A DNA stretch of 64,000 bases from the NCBI RefSeq assembly GCF_003121585.1, contig NZ_QEOO01000003.1, positions 1 to 64,000 on the forward strand, in the 5' to 3' direction. This DNA is from Nocardioides speluncae. Its GTDB lineage: Bacteria > Actinomycetota > Actinomycetes > Propionibacteriales > Nocardioidaceae. The notes beneath the pieces were generated by a model, which was not told where the DNA came from, searched no databases, and saw only the letters and a list, made by a program, of their open reading frames with translations. The position numbers were made by a program, and so were the translations under genes. Below, piece after piece: positions 25,054 through 33,196 of the stretch (position 1 is its first letter; each line of letters starts with the position of its first letter).

Positions 25054-26592
25054 ATGGGTGCAGGTGAGCCTGCCGGCCGTCGCGCCCGCGGCGGCCGCCG
25101 CGCTCTGCGCGCTCCGAAGAAGCGCGCCCGCAACATCTGGACCGCCCTCGGGGTCACCACCGCCTGCGCGCTGCTGCCCGGCAGCGGCTTCCTGGTGGCC
25201 GGTCGCAAGCGGCTCGGCCTGTTCGTCCTGGTGCCGTACCTCCTTCTCCTCGGCGTCCTGATCTGGTACGCCGCGACCCACCGCCGCGACATCATCCGAC
25301 TGGCGGTCGACCCCAATGGACTTGCGGCGATCGCGTGCGGCCTGCTGATCGTCCTCGTGGTGTGGGTCGTCGTCCTGATCGCCAGCTACCGGATGCTGCG
25401 ACCCGAGAGCGCACTCGGCTGGCACCAGGCGCTCGGCGGCACCTGGGTGGCGGTGCTGTGCGTGCTGATGGCGCTGCCGATCGGCGTCGGCGCCCGGTAC
25501 GCCATGGTCCAGCGCGACCTGATCACCTCGGTCTTCGACGACAGTGACAGCCTGACGAGCCCGGAGTTCGACGAGGAGAACCCCTGGGGCGACGACGGCC
25601 GAATCAACCTGCTGCTGCTCGGCGGTGACGGCGGCGTCGACCGGGAGGGCATCAGAACCGACTCGGTAATGGTCGCCAGCATCAACACCAAGAACGGCAA
25701 GACCGTGCTCTTCAGCCTCCCCCGCAACCTGGCGGAGGTGCCGTTCAAGAAGGGGACGCCGCTGGCCGAGCTGTACCCGGAGGGGTTCACCGGCGAGGGC
25801 GACGAGCTCGAGTGGGTGCTCAACGCGGTCTACCGGAACGTGCCGGCCATGCACCCGCAGGTCCTCGGCGCCGGGTCGGACAACGAGGGTGCCGACGCGC
25901 TCAAGCTCGCCGTGTCCGGCGCGCTCGGCCTCAACGTCGACTACTACATGCTGATCAACCTGAACGGCTTCGAGCAGGTAGTCGAAGCGATCGGCGGCGT
26001 GACGGTCAACATCAACGAGCCGATCCCGATCGGCGGTGACACCGACCGCAACATTCCGCCGTCCGACTATCTCGAACCCGGACCCAACCGGCACCTCAAC
26101 GGCCACGACGCGCTGTGGTTCGCCCGCGGCCGCTGGGGCTTCGACGACTACCACCGGATGCGGCGGCAGCGCTGCGTCATGGACGCCATCATCGAGAAGG
26201 CGGACCCGGCCACCGTGCTGCGCCGCTACGAGAAGCTCGCCTCGGCCGGCAAGGAGATCCTCCGCACTGACATCCCCCAGGAGCTGCTCCCCGACCTGGT
26301 CGACCTCGCTGGCGACATCAAGGGCGCCAAGGTCACCAGCATCGTCTTCGAGCGCTCAGATGCCTTCAGCCCGAGCGACCCGGACTACGACTGGATGCAC
26401 CGCCAGGTCAAGCGGGCGATCGGCATCGGCGGGAAGGGCAAGCCCGGCAAGCCGACCTCCTCCGCGACGGGCAACCCCGGCGGTGATCCGACCGGTGATC
26501 CCACAGACGACCCGACCGGCACGTCGGGCACCGATGTGGAACCCGACGAGCCGGAGGACTCCTGTGCCTACGACCCGGTGGAAGAGGAGTGA
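25054..26592 (+). CDS. LytR-CpsA-Psr (LCP) family cell-wall glycopolymer transferase
   Basis: The 512-residue membrane protein has several hydrophobic segments in its first 150 residues, then an extracellular LCP domain with INLLLLGGDGG, REGIRTDSVMVASINTKNGK, VLFSLPRN and a later GHDALWFARGRWGFDDYHRM. LCP enzymes attach polyprenyl-linked glycopolymers to peptidoglycan. The C-terminus is a Thr/Pro/Asp-rich low-complexity tail. ATG 25054 follows AGGGGGAAACGG. Its 3' end overlaps the convergent PEP-mutase-like gene by 25 bp. The multi-helix N-terminus is longer than the single anchor of most LCP proteins. Confidence 0.9.
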   Translation: MGAGEPAGRRARGGRRALRAPKKRARNIWTALGVTTACALLPGSGFLVAGRKRLGLFVLVPYLLLLGVLIWYAATHRRDIIRLAVDPNGLAAIACGLLIVLVVWVVVLIASYRMLRPESALGWHQALGGTWVAVLCVLMALPIGVGARYAMVQRDLITSVFDDSDSLTSPEFDEENPWGDDGRINLLLLGGDGGVDREGIRTDSVMVASINTKNGKTVLFSLPRNLAEVPFKKGTPLAELYPEGFTGEGDELEWVLNAVYRNVPAMHPQVLGAGSDNEGADALKLAVSGALGLNVDYYMLINLNGFEQVVEAIGGVTVNINEPIPIGGDTDRNIPPSDYLEPGPNRHLNGHDALWFARGRWGFDDYHRMRRQRCVMDAIIEKADPATVLRRYEKLASAGKEILRTDIPQELLPDLVDLAGDIKGAKVTSIVFERSDAFSPSDPDYDWMHRQVKRAIGIGGKGKPGKPTSSATGNPGGDPTGDPTDDPTGTSGTDVEPDEPEDSCAYDPVEEE

Positions 26593-27413
26593 CCCTCCAC
26601 TAGGGCGTTGAGGGTGCCGTAGTCGACCGAGCCCTGCTCGGCCCACGCGTAGGTCCCCGCGGTGACCAGCTCGTCGACCGCCCGCCGGTACTGGCCGTAG
26701 GCCGCCGAGGCGGCGGCCGAGCCGGCGGATACGCGACGGACACCGACCTCGGCGAACTCCTTGACGCTCGGTGAGCCGGCGCCGACCAGCATGTTCACCG
26801 GCGCCTCGATGGCGGCGACAAGGCGCTCGGCCACCGCGAGGTCGGCCACCCCCGGGACGAAGATGCCGCTGGCCCCCGCCTCGAGGTAGGCCGCCGCCCG
26901 GCGCACGGTCTCGTCGTAGCGGCCGTCCTCCTCGCCGATCCCCCACAGGTATATGTCGGTGCGCGCGTTGACGTAGAGCCGGACGCCGGCCTCCTCGGCT
27001 GCGGCGCGGACCGCCGCGATCCGGGACGCCTGCTCCTCGGCCGGGCGGATGCCGTCGGGCGTGGTGTCCTCCAGGTTGATCCCGACGACGCCGGTGGCGA
27101 CCAGGTCGCGGATGTTGGCGGCCAGGCCGTCGGTGTCGTCGGCGAACCCGCCCTCGAAGTCCACCGAGACCGGCACGTCGACGGCCCGGACGATGCGCTC
27201 CGCCAGGTCGATCACCGGCGCGGCGGACATCTGGTTGCCGTCGGGCAGTCCGTAGGCCCAGGCGACGGCGGCGCTGGTGGTGGCCACGGCCTTGGAGCCG
27301 GCGTCCTGCGCGATCACGGCGGACGCGACGTCCCAGGCGTTGGCGAGGACCAGGGTCCCGTCGGCGTGCAGGTCGTGGAAGAGATCGGCGCGGTCAGCTT
27401 GAGAAGAGGTCAT
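26568..27413 (-). CDS. Isocitrate-lyase/PEP-mutase superfamily protein
   Basis: The 281-residue TIM-barrel protein has LVLANAWDVASAVIAQDAG, VPVSVDFEGGFADD, GVVGINLEDTTPDGIRPAEE and RLYVNARTDIYLWG, the typical order for this superfamily. Reactions cleave or form C-C or C-P bonds next to a carboxylate, but the catalytic loop does not show the lyase KKCGH motif, so it is a lyase/mutase of unknown substrate. Start ATG 27413. The gene lies downstream of the TetR gene on the same strand and converges on the LCP gene. Confidence 0.85.
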   Translation of the reverse strand: MTSSQADRADLFHDLHADGTLVLANAWDVASAVIAQDAGSKAVATTSAAVAWAYGLPDGNQMSAAPVIDLAERIVRAVDVPVSVDFEGGFADDTDGLAANIRDLVATGVVGINLEDTTPDGIRPAEEQASRIAAVRAAAEEAGVRLYVNARTDIYLWGIGEEDGRYDETVRRAAAYLEAGASGIFVPGVADLAVAERLVAAIEAPVNMLVGAGSPSVKEFAEVGVRRVSAGSAAASAAYGQYRRAVDELVTAGTYAWAEQGSVDYGTLNALVEGHSSSTGS

Positions 27414-27479
27414 GGCGAGAGCCTTGCAGAGGCCACCGACATTTCCTCGCGACAATCGGACCTGAACAGATCGGGCCAA

Positions 27480-28055
27480 TCAGGTCGTGACCATCGCCGC
27501 CAGCGCATCCGCGAAGCGCTCGGGATCGACGTCGGCCGGAGGCCCTCCGACGAAGGCCGTCATGAAGTGGTAGCCGAGGCTGGCCGAGAGCACGACCGTC
27601 GCCGTCGCGGCGGCGTCGCGCCCGGCCAGCCGGGCGGCCTCGGAGATCTCGTCGGGCACCGTCACGATCAGCTCGTGGAGCTTGCCGAAGTCTTCGGCGA
27701 GGGCGGGAAAGCGGCCACCGTCGCGCATGAGTACGGCGATCAGCAGGGCGCGCTCGCGCAGGAACCGCTGGTTGTCGGCGATCTGGTCCCGGACCCGCTC
27801 CCGGCGGGCCAGAGCCCCGTCGTCGTCCGGGGCGGCCGCCAGTCCGTCCTCACGCGCCCGCACCAGGTCCAGCTCGCGGCCGACCACCGCCAGGAAGACC
27901 TCCTCCTTCGAGCGGAAGTGCCGGTAGAACGAGCCCGAGCCGGAGGCCAGGCCCGCGGCGGCCTCGATCTGGCTCACCGAGGTACCGGCAAAGCCGTTGG
28001 TCGCGAACAGCCGGAGGGAGACGTCGAGGACGCGGTCGCGGGTGCCAACAGCCAT
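27480..28055 (-). CDS. TetR/AcrR-family transcriptional regulator
   Basis: The 191-residue protein has the TetR DNA-binding domain (TRDRVLDVSLRLFATNGFAG, then SVSQIEAAAGLASGSGSFYRHF with KEEVF). The C-terminal ligand domain is not assignable. ATG 28055 is chosen because longer starts would cross the divergent operator. The perfect palindrome at 28097-28122, between this gene and the SnoaL-like gene, is the obvious binding site, so it probably represses itself and its neighbour. Confidence 0.93.
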   Translation of the reverse strand: MAVGTRDRVLDVSLRLFATNGFAGTSVSQIEAAAGLASGSGSFYRHFRSKEEVFLAVVGRELDLVRAREDGLAAAPDDDGALARRERVRDQIADNQRFLRERALLIAVLMRDGGRFPALAEDFGKLHELIVTVPDEISEAARLAGRDAAATATVVLSASLGYHFMTAFVGGPPADVDPERFADALAAMVTT

Positions 28056-28096
28056 GCCGGCAAGGCTACTGGCGGTCCCTTGCTCGAGCCACGCGG

Positions 28097-28122
28097 CAAA
28101 TGCAAGAGTTGTCTTGCATTTG
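28097..28122. promoter_or_regulatory. Palindromic operator between TetR and SnoaL-like genes
   Basis: CAAATGCAAGA (28097-28107) and TCTTGCATTTG (28112-28122) are perfect 11-bp inverted arms around GTTG. Size and position fit a TetR-family operator. Confidence 0.75.
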
Positions 28123-28150
28123 GGAGTCAACACCGAGAAGGAGACCCGAG

Positions 28151-28627
28151 ATGGGCCGATTCACCCGCGCCGAGCTGGCGGCGGCGTTCCACCACTACAG
28201 CGCGGTCGTCGACGGCTGTGCGACGTCCGGCGACTGGGGGCCGTTCGCGGACCTGTTCACCGAGGACGTCCACTACATCGAGCATGCGTACGGCGAGTTC
28301 CACAGCCGCGAGGACGTGCGGACCTGGATCGTTGGCGTGATGGCGCCGTTCCCGCACATGCGGTTCCCGCACGAGTGGGTGGCCTACGACGAGGAGAACG
28401 GCGCGATCCTGATCGGCATCAAGAACCTCCTGGACCACCCGACCGAGCCGGGCGCGGAGTTCTGGTTCCCGAACTGGACCCGCCTGGTGTACGCCGGTGA
28501 CGGGCTGTTCTCCTCGGAGGAGGACGTCTACAACCCGCACCGCGATGCCGGCCGCGTGATCGGCGAGTGGATGAGCGCCGGCGGGCAGATGCTCACCAAG
28601 CCGATGGTGGACATGAGGTTCTATTAA
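28151..28627 (+). CDS. SnoaL-like (NTF2-fold) protein
   Basis: The 158-residue protein has the cone-shaped NTF2 fold pattern: ELAAAFHHYSAVVDGCATSG, WGPFADLFTEDVHYIEHAYG, and EDVRTWIVGVMAPFPHMRF. Family members are small isomerases, hydrolases, dehydratases or subunits of ring oxygenases. The substrate is unknown. ATG 28151 has GAAGGAGA upstream. Divergent from and probably repressed by the TetR gene. The MarR-GNAT gene begins 38 bp later, with its own promoter-like element. Confidence 0.8.
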   Translation: MGRFTRAELAAAFHHYSAVVDGCATSGDWGPFADLFTEDVHYIEHAYGEFHSREDVRTWIVGVMAPFPHMRFPHEWVAYDEENGAILIGIKNLLDHPTEPGAEFWFPNWTRLVYAGDGLFSSEEDVYNPHRDAGRVIGEWMSAGGQMLTKPMVDMRFY

Positions 28628-28630
28628 CCG

Positions 28631-28659
28631 TTGACAGTGACAACGGTAGTTGTTGCAAT
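28631..28659 (+). promoter_or_regulatory. Promoter and small palindrome before MarR-GNAT gene
   Basis: TTGACA (28631-28636), 17 bases, then TGCAAT (28654-28659), then six bases to the ATG at 28666, so the transcript is likely leaderless. ACAAC-GGTA-GTTGT (28640-28653) between the boxes is a candidate autoregulatory operator. Confidence 0.6.
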
Positions 28660-28665
28660 AGACAA

Positions 28666-29607
28666 ATGAGCCAGCAGGTCACCGCCGAGCGGGTCGCCCG
28701 GGTCCGCGCCTTCAACCGCTTCTACACCGACGTCATCGGCGTGCTCCGGGGCACGCTGCTGGACAGCCCGTTCACGCTCACCGAGGCGCGCGTGCTGTTC
28801 GAACTCGCCCACGGAGAGGCCGCCGACGTGGCCAGCCTGCGCGCCGACGCCGACATCGACCGTGGCCACCTCAGCCGGGTGCTGACCCGGCTGGAGGCCG
28901 ATGACCTGGTCCGCCGTACCCGCTCCGAGGCGGACTCGCGGCGACAGGTCGTCGAGCTCACCGACAAGGGCCGGGCGGCGGCCGCCGACCTGGACGGCCG
29001 CTCTGTCGCCTCGGTGACCGAGCTGCTCGAGCCCATCGCCGGGCCCGAGCAGGAACGGCTGCTGGCTGCGATGGCCACGATCGAGGAGCTGCTCGGCAAG
29101 CGCGACCGGTCGCCGGGCTTCACGGTGCGCCCGGCCCGTCCGGGTGACCACGGCTGGATCGTGGAGCGGCACGGGGCGCTCTACCGGTCCGAGTACGGCT
29201 ACGACGAGCAGTTCGAGGGCATGGTCGCGCAGATCATGGCGGACCTGATCGAGGCCCGCGAGGACCCCGGCGTCGCCGTCTGGGTGGCCGAGCAGGACGG
29301 CGTCCGGGTCGGCGCGATCTGCTGCGCCCGCGACGACGAGGAGACCGCGCGGCTGCGCTGCCTGCTGGTCGAGCCGACGGCGCGCGGCGCCGGCATCGGC
29401 CGCTACCTGGTCGACGAGTGCCTGCGCTTCGCCCGGCAGGCGGGCTACCGCCGGATGGTGCTGTATACCCACGAAGGGCTGGACGCTGCCCGGCGTGCGT
29501 ACGAGCGGGTCGGCTTCACGCTTGAGGCGGCCGTGCCCCAGCACGCCTTCGGCACCGACGTCGTCGAGCAGACCTGGGCGCTCGACCTCCGCTCCCCTGT
29601 CCGCTGA
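28666..29607 (+). CDS. MarR-GNAT fusion: HTH regulator with acetyltransferase domain
   Basis: The 313-residue protein fuses a MarR-type winged helix (about 1-145: FTLTEARVLFELAHGEAADV, IDRGHLSRVLTRLEADDLV, DSRRQVVELTDKGR) to a GNAT acetyltransferase (about 155-310: FTVRPARPGDHGWIVERHG, RCLLVEPTARGAGIGRYLVD, and a final aromatic-rich strand). The acetyl-CoA loop ARGAGIGR fits R/Q-x-x-G-x-G/A. Such fusions suggest that a small molecule or acetylation state controls DNA binding. Start ATG 28666 is set by the promoter spacing. Confidence 0.92.
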   Translation: MSQQVTAERVARVRAFNRFYTDVIGVLRGTLLDSPFTLTEARVLFELAHGEAADVASLRADADIDRGHLSRVLTRLEADDLVRRTRSEADSRRQVVELTDKGRAAAADLDGRSVASVTELLEPIAGPEQERLLAAMATIEELLGKRDRSPGFTVRPARPGDHGWIVERHGALYRSEYGYDEQFEGMVAQIMADLIEAREDPGVAVWVAEQDGVRVGAICCARDDEETARLRCLLVEPTARGAGIGRYLVDECLRFARQAGYRRMVLYTHEGLDAARRAYERVGFTLEAAVPQHAFGTDVVEQTWALDLRSPVR

Positions 29608-29717
29608 ACAGCGGAGTTGCCGAAACCGCTTGTGGCCATCACATGCCGGGAGGATCCTGAGACAAGCGAGCCGTGTCCGGGACGGCAAGGCTCGCGATTG
29701 CGTTCTACGGAGGGGCG
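29608..29717. other. Short interval before the EACC1-caspase unit
   Basis: 110 bases with no recognisable gene. The last bases hold GGAGGGG, the ribosome-binding site of the EACC1 gene. An alternative upstream start for that gene exists at 29673 but lacks a comparable site. Confidence 0.4.
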
Positions 29718-30104
29718 ATGGCGCTCGATCTGGTGCTGGCCGTCACGGAGGACGGCGCTGATGACGTCCGCCTTGACGAACACGCGCGGCTGCTGCGCGA
29801 GGAGTTTCTCGATCTCGATCTGACGGCCGTGCCAGCGACGGACGGTCCCGCTCCCCAGGGCACCCGCGGCGACCTGGCGGCGACGGCGGGCGCCCTCGCG
29901 CTGACGGTGCCGGGCCTCGACGTGCTCCGGGGCGTGGTGCTGCTCGTGCATGACTGGCTGAGCCGCGCGGTCGACCAGCGGGTGGCGCGAACCGTCACTG
30001 TTGAGCTCGCCGGCGACCGGATCGAGCTGACCGGAGCCTCGGGCGAGCTGCAGCAGCAACTGGTCGACGCCTGGCTGCGCCGCCACGCCACCGCCACGGA
30101 GTGA
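29718..30104 (+). CDS. EACC1-like effector-associated component
   Basis: The 128-residue protein is soluble and alpha/beta, with an acidic N-terminal half (EHARLLREEFLDLDLTAVPA), a conserved middle block (GTRGDLAATAGALALTVPGL) and a C-terminal strand-helix part (TVTVELAGDRIELTGASGEL). This pattern matches the small EACC1 proteins described next to caspase-like effectors in bacterial conflict systems (established for the family; this match is by eye). ATG 29718 has GGAGGGG upstream. The caspase gene starts 7 bp after the stop, so the two form a unit. Confidence 0.65.
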   Translation: MALDLVLAVTEDGADDVRLDEHARLLREEFLDLDLTAVPATDGPAPQGTRGDLAATAGALALTVPGLDVLRGVVLLVHDWLSRAVDQRVARTVTVELAGDRIELTGASGELQQQLVDAWLRRHATATE

Positions 30105-30110
30105 GACCCG

Positions 30111-32216
30111 ATGACCGGCGAGCGGCATGCCCTGATCGTCGCCGTCGACCAGTACGAGCACCCGGGTCTGGGGCAGCTGGCCGCACCGGCGTACGACGCC
30201 GCCGCACTCGGTGCGGTGCTGGACGACCCAGCCATCGGCGGGTACGACGTACAGACCCTCGGCAACCCGACGTCACGCGAGCTGATGCTGGGACTCGAGG
30301 ACTTCTTCGCCGATCGCGACCCGACCGACCTGCTCCTGGTCCACGTCTCGTGCCACGGCATCAAGAACCCAGCTGGCGAGCTCTTCCTGGCCGCCTCGGA
30401 CACCCAGCCCGACCGGCTGGCCTCGACCGGCGTACCCGCTGCTTTCGTCAACCGGCAACTGGCCGACAGCCGCGCGCAGCGGGTCGCGCTCTTCCTCGAC
30501 TGTTGTTACGGCGGGGCATTCCCACGCGGCATGGTGGTGCGTTCGGTCGCCACGGCGCCGGGCCGAGACCTGTTCGCCCAGCAGGACGACGCGGGCGGCG
30601 GCCGTGGCCGGGTCGTGGTCACGGCGTCGAGCGCGATGGAGTACGCCTTCGAGGAGGGCAAGCTCGCCAGCACCAGCCAGCAGGGGCCATCGGTGTTCAC
30701 TAGCGCGGTGGTCGACGCCCTCCGCTCCGGTGAGGCCGACATGGATGGCGACGGCTGGGTCGGACTGGGCGAGCTGTTCGAGTACGTCGCCTCCCGGGTC
30801 CGCCGCAGCACTACCCACCAGACGCCGCACATGTGGGTCTTCGGTGCCCAGGGTGGCGAGCTCCTGATCGCGCGCAGCCCGAGCCGGGCGGTGCGCCCAA
30901 CCCCGCTGCCGCCGCAGATCGCCGAAGCACTGTCCGCCGAGTTCGTCGGCACCCGGCTGGGGCTAGTCGGCCTGCTCCGCGAGCGGGCCGCCGCAGACGA
31001 CCTCGGTCAGGCACTCGCCGCGCGGGAGGCGCTGCAGCAGCTGGTGGACGACGACAGCAGACGGGTGTCGACGACGGCCGCCGAGGCGATCGCGGAAACC
31101 TCGCTGCGGGTCGAACCGCCGGTCCTCTCGCTCGGTGCCGAGCCAGTTGAGGTCCGGCTCGTGGGCCCGCCGCTCGCCCGTGCCGTGACGGCTCGCGCCA
31201 GCGCACCATGGCTGCGGGTGGATCTGGGTGAGGACTCCGCAGCAGTATCGGCTGGCGCCGGTCCGGGTGAGTACGACGCGGCGGTCCGCCTGGAGGGGCC
31301 GGCCGGCGTAGTTGATGTCCCGGTGCACGTCAGCATCCCGCAGTCGGGGAGCCCGCCTGCCGCACGGCCTGCGCCAGCGCCCGAACCACCGCCTGCGCTA
31401 CCGCCGATGCCGACCCGGCCTTCCTCGTCGCCCGCCTCTGAAGCGCCCGCGCCGGACCTGCCGTGGTGGCGGCGTCTCGAGTGGCAGGCAGTGGTGCTGC
31501 TCGCGGTCGGCAACCTGCTCGCCTTCGGGATCGGGCCCGCCGGCTCCGGCTGGATCGACGAGCGCCATGGACTGAAAGGGGAGGCGAGCTATGTCGATGG
31601 CTACTGGTTCGCCGAGCTGCTGTTGGTGGTGGCGGCCTGCCTGGTGCTCGCCTGGACCAGGAGCCGGCCAGCGGCGTACGGCGCTGCGGCCGGCGCTGCG
31701 GCATACCTCACGGTCGCCGGCATCGTGATCGGGCTGTCGGGCCTGGCGGCATCGGACTGGCTGCTCGCGGCGACGGCCCTGGCGATCGTGGCGATCACGG
31801 CGTCGGCGGTCGCGATCCGGCCCGTGCTGCCGCGGGCGCGCTCGCTTGACCTCGGCGGCACGGTGCTGGTCGTGCTGGCAGCGGTGTCGGCCGTGGTCTC
31901 AGACGCGACCACGGGTGAGCCGAACTGGCTGGAGATCACCCGCGGGTTCTCCCTGGCCGGCGCGGCGGCGTTGCTGGTCCTCGGTCTCCTGGCCGCGGCC
32001 GTCCCCTGGACCGGTAACGCACGAGGCTGGCGCGGTGAACAGGCCTGGTTCTACCGGGCTGCCCTGACGACGTACGTTGCGCTCGGAGCCGTCAACCTAT
32101 GGATCTCCGAGGCGGAGTTCGACCTGCCACAGGAGACGGTGGTCTTCGCGATCTCCAGCTACGTGCTGGTGCTGTCCGGCGCGACGTTGGCCTATCTCCA
32201 CCACACCCGCGCGTGA
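30111..32216 (+). CDS. Membrane-anchored caspase-like (C14) protease
   Basis: The 701-residue protein has an N-terminal caspase fold (1-255) with the catalytic pair H82 (HVSCHG) and C132 (LFLDCCYGG). A calcium-binding-type loop, DMDGDGWVGLGE (210-221), lies in the small-subunit region. Residues 333-409 look like a BACON-like or Ig-like beta-sandwich (VEPPVLSL, WLRVDLG, GEYDAAVRLEGPAG). A Pro-rich linker (411-450) leads to eight or so membrane helices (457-695). It would act as a self-restrained protease at the membrane, likely triggering cell death or a stress response with the EACC1 protein. It converges on prcA with 7 bp between stops. Confidence 0.88.
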   Translation: MTGERHALIVAVDQYEHPGLGQLAAPAYDAAALGAVLDDPAIGGYDVQTLGNPTSRELMLGLEDFFADRDPTDLLLVHVSCHGIKNPAGELFLAASDTQPDRLASTGVPAAFVNRQLADSRAQRVALFLDCCYGGAFPRGMVVRSVATAPGRDLFAQQDDAGGGRGRVVVTASSAMEYAFEEGKLASTSQQGPSVFTSAVVDALRSGEADMDGDGWVGLGELFEYVASRVRRSTTHQTPHMWVFGAQGGELLIARSPSRAVRPTPLPPQIAEALSAEFVGTRLGLVGLLRERAAADDLGQALAAREALQQLVDDDSRRVSTTAAEAIAETSLRVEPPVLSLGAEPVEVRLVGPPLARAVTARASAPWLRVDLGEDSAAVSAGAGPGEYDAAVRLEGPAGVVDVPVHVSIPQSGSPPAARPAPAPEPPPALPPMPTRPSSSPASEAPAPDLPWWRRLEWQAVVLLAVGNLLAFGIGPAGSGWIDERHGLKGEASYVDGYWFAELLLVVAACLVLAWTRSRPAAYGAAAGAAAYLTVAGIVIGLSGLAASDWLLAATALAIVAITASAVAIRPVLPRARSLDLGGTVLVVLAAVSAVVSDATTGEPNWLEITRGFSLAGAAALLVLGLLAAAVPWTGNARGWRGEQAWFYRAALTTYVALGAVNLWISEAEFDLPQETVVFAISSYVLVLSGATLAYLHHTRA

Positions 32217-32223
32217 GATGCGC

Positions 32224-33162
32224 TCAGGGCGCGATCGGCGGCTCCCCCGGATGCGGCGGTGCTGGCGGCGCCACAGGCGGCTGTGCGGGCGGCGGCTCGT
32301 CCGCGGGCGGTGCGACCGGCGGTTCTCCGGTCGTCGGGTCCTCCAGCGGCGGTACGCCGCCACTCACCTGGTCGGTCGGGTCGGCCGGGTCGTCGGTCGC
32401 CGGAGCGGACGGTGCCCCGCCGACGGCGTCGTCGTCGGGCGACGGCTGGTCCGGAGTCTCCGGCCCACGCTCCCCCAGCAGCTCGGCCAGCCGGGGCGGC
32501 ATGATCCGCTTGAACTTCCGGGGCTGGGTGCGGGTACGGTCCAGCACCGCGACCTCGAGGTGCTCGTCGGGGATCACCCGGTCGCCGGAGTCGGAGTGGC
32601 CGAGCGCGGCCACCGCGAGCCGCACCGCGTCCTGCAGCGGCGCGCCCTCGGCGTACCGCTCCTTGAGGTAGGCGACGACCTGCTCGGTCGCGCCACCCAT
32701 CACCGCGTAGCCGTGCTCGTCGGCCACCTGGCCGTCGTAGGTCAGCCGGTAGACCTGGTCGTCGGCCGCCTCGTCGCCGATCTCGGCCACGAAGACCTCG
32801 ACCTCGTAGGGCTTCTCGCCGCCGCTGGAGAAGATCGTGCCGAGGGTCTGCGCGTAGGCGTTGGCCAGGCCGCGGCCGGTCACGTCGCGCCGGTCGTAGG
32901 CGTAGCCGCGCATGTCGGCGAGCCGGACGCCGGCGATCCGGAGGTTCTCGAACTCGTTGTAGCGGCCGACGGCGGCGAACGCGATCCGGTCGTAGATCTC
33001 GGAGATCTTGTGGAGCGCCTGGGACGGGTTCTCCGAGACGAACAGCACGCCGTCGGCGTACTGGACCGCCACCACCGAGCGGCCGCGGCCGATGCCCTTG
33101 CGGGCGAAGTCGGCCCGGTCCTTCATCAGCTGCTCAGGGGAGACGTAGAACGGCATGCTCAT
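32224..33162 (-). CDS. prcA: Proteasome alpha subunit
   Basis: The 312-residue protein is the 20S alpha ring subunit that gates entry to the chamber. It starts [20 protein letters not shown], which is the gating N-terminus, and follows with [20 protein letters not shown]. The fold ends near residue 235. The remaining roughly 75 residues form a Pro/Asp-rich disordered tail, much longer than in the 248-residue M. tuberculosis subunit. It follows prcB by 34 bp. Start ATG 33162; the second Met, two codons later, is also possible. Confidence 0.96.
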   Translation of the reverse strand: MSMPFYVSPEQLMKDRADFARKGIGRGRSVVAVQYADGVLFVSENPSQALHKISEIYDRIAFAAVGRYNEFENLRIAGVRLADMRGYAYDRRDVTGRGLANAYAQTLGTIFSSGGEKPYEVEVFVAEIGDEAADDQVYRLTYDGQVADEHGYAVMGGATEQVVAYLKERYAEGAPLQDAVRLAVAALGHSDSGDRVIPDEHLEVAVLDRTRTQPRKFKRIMPPRLAELLGERGPETPDQPSPDDDAVGGAPSAPATDDPADPTDQVSGGVPPLEDPTTGEPPVAPPADEPPPAQPPVAPPAPPHPGEPPIAP

Positions 33163-33196
33163 GGGTTCACTCCGGTGATCGAGCTCGTCGAGATCA

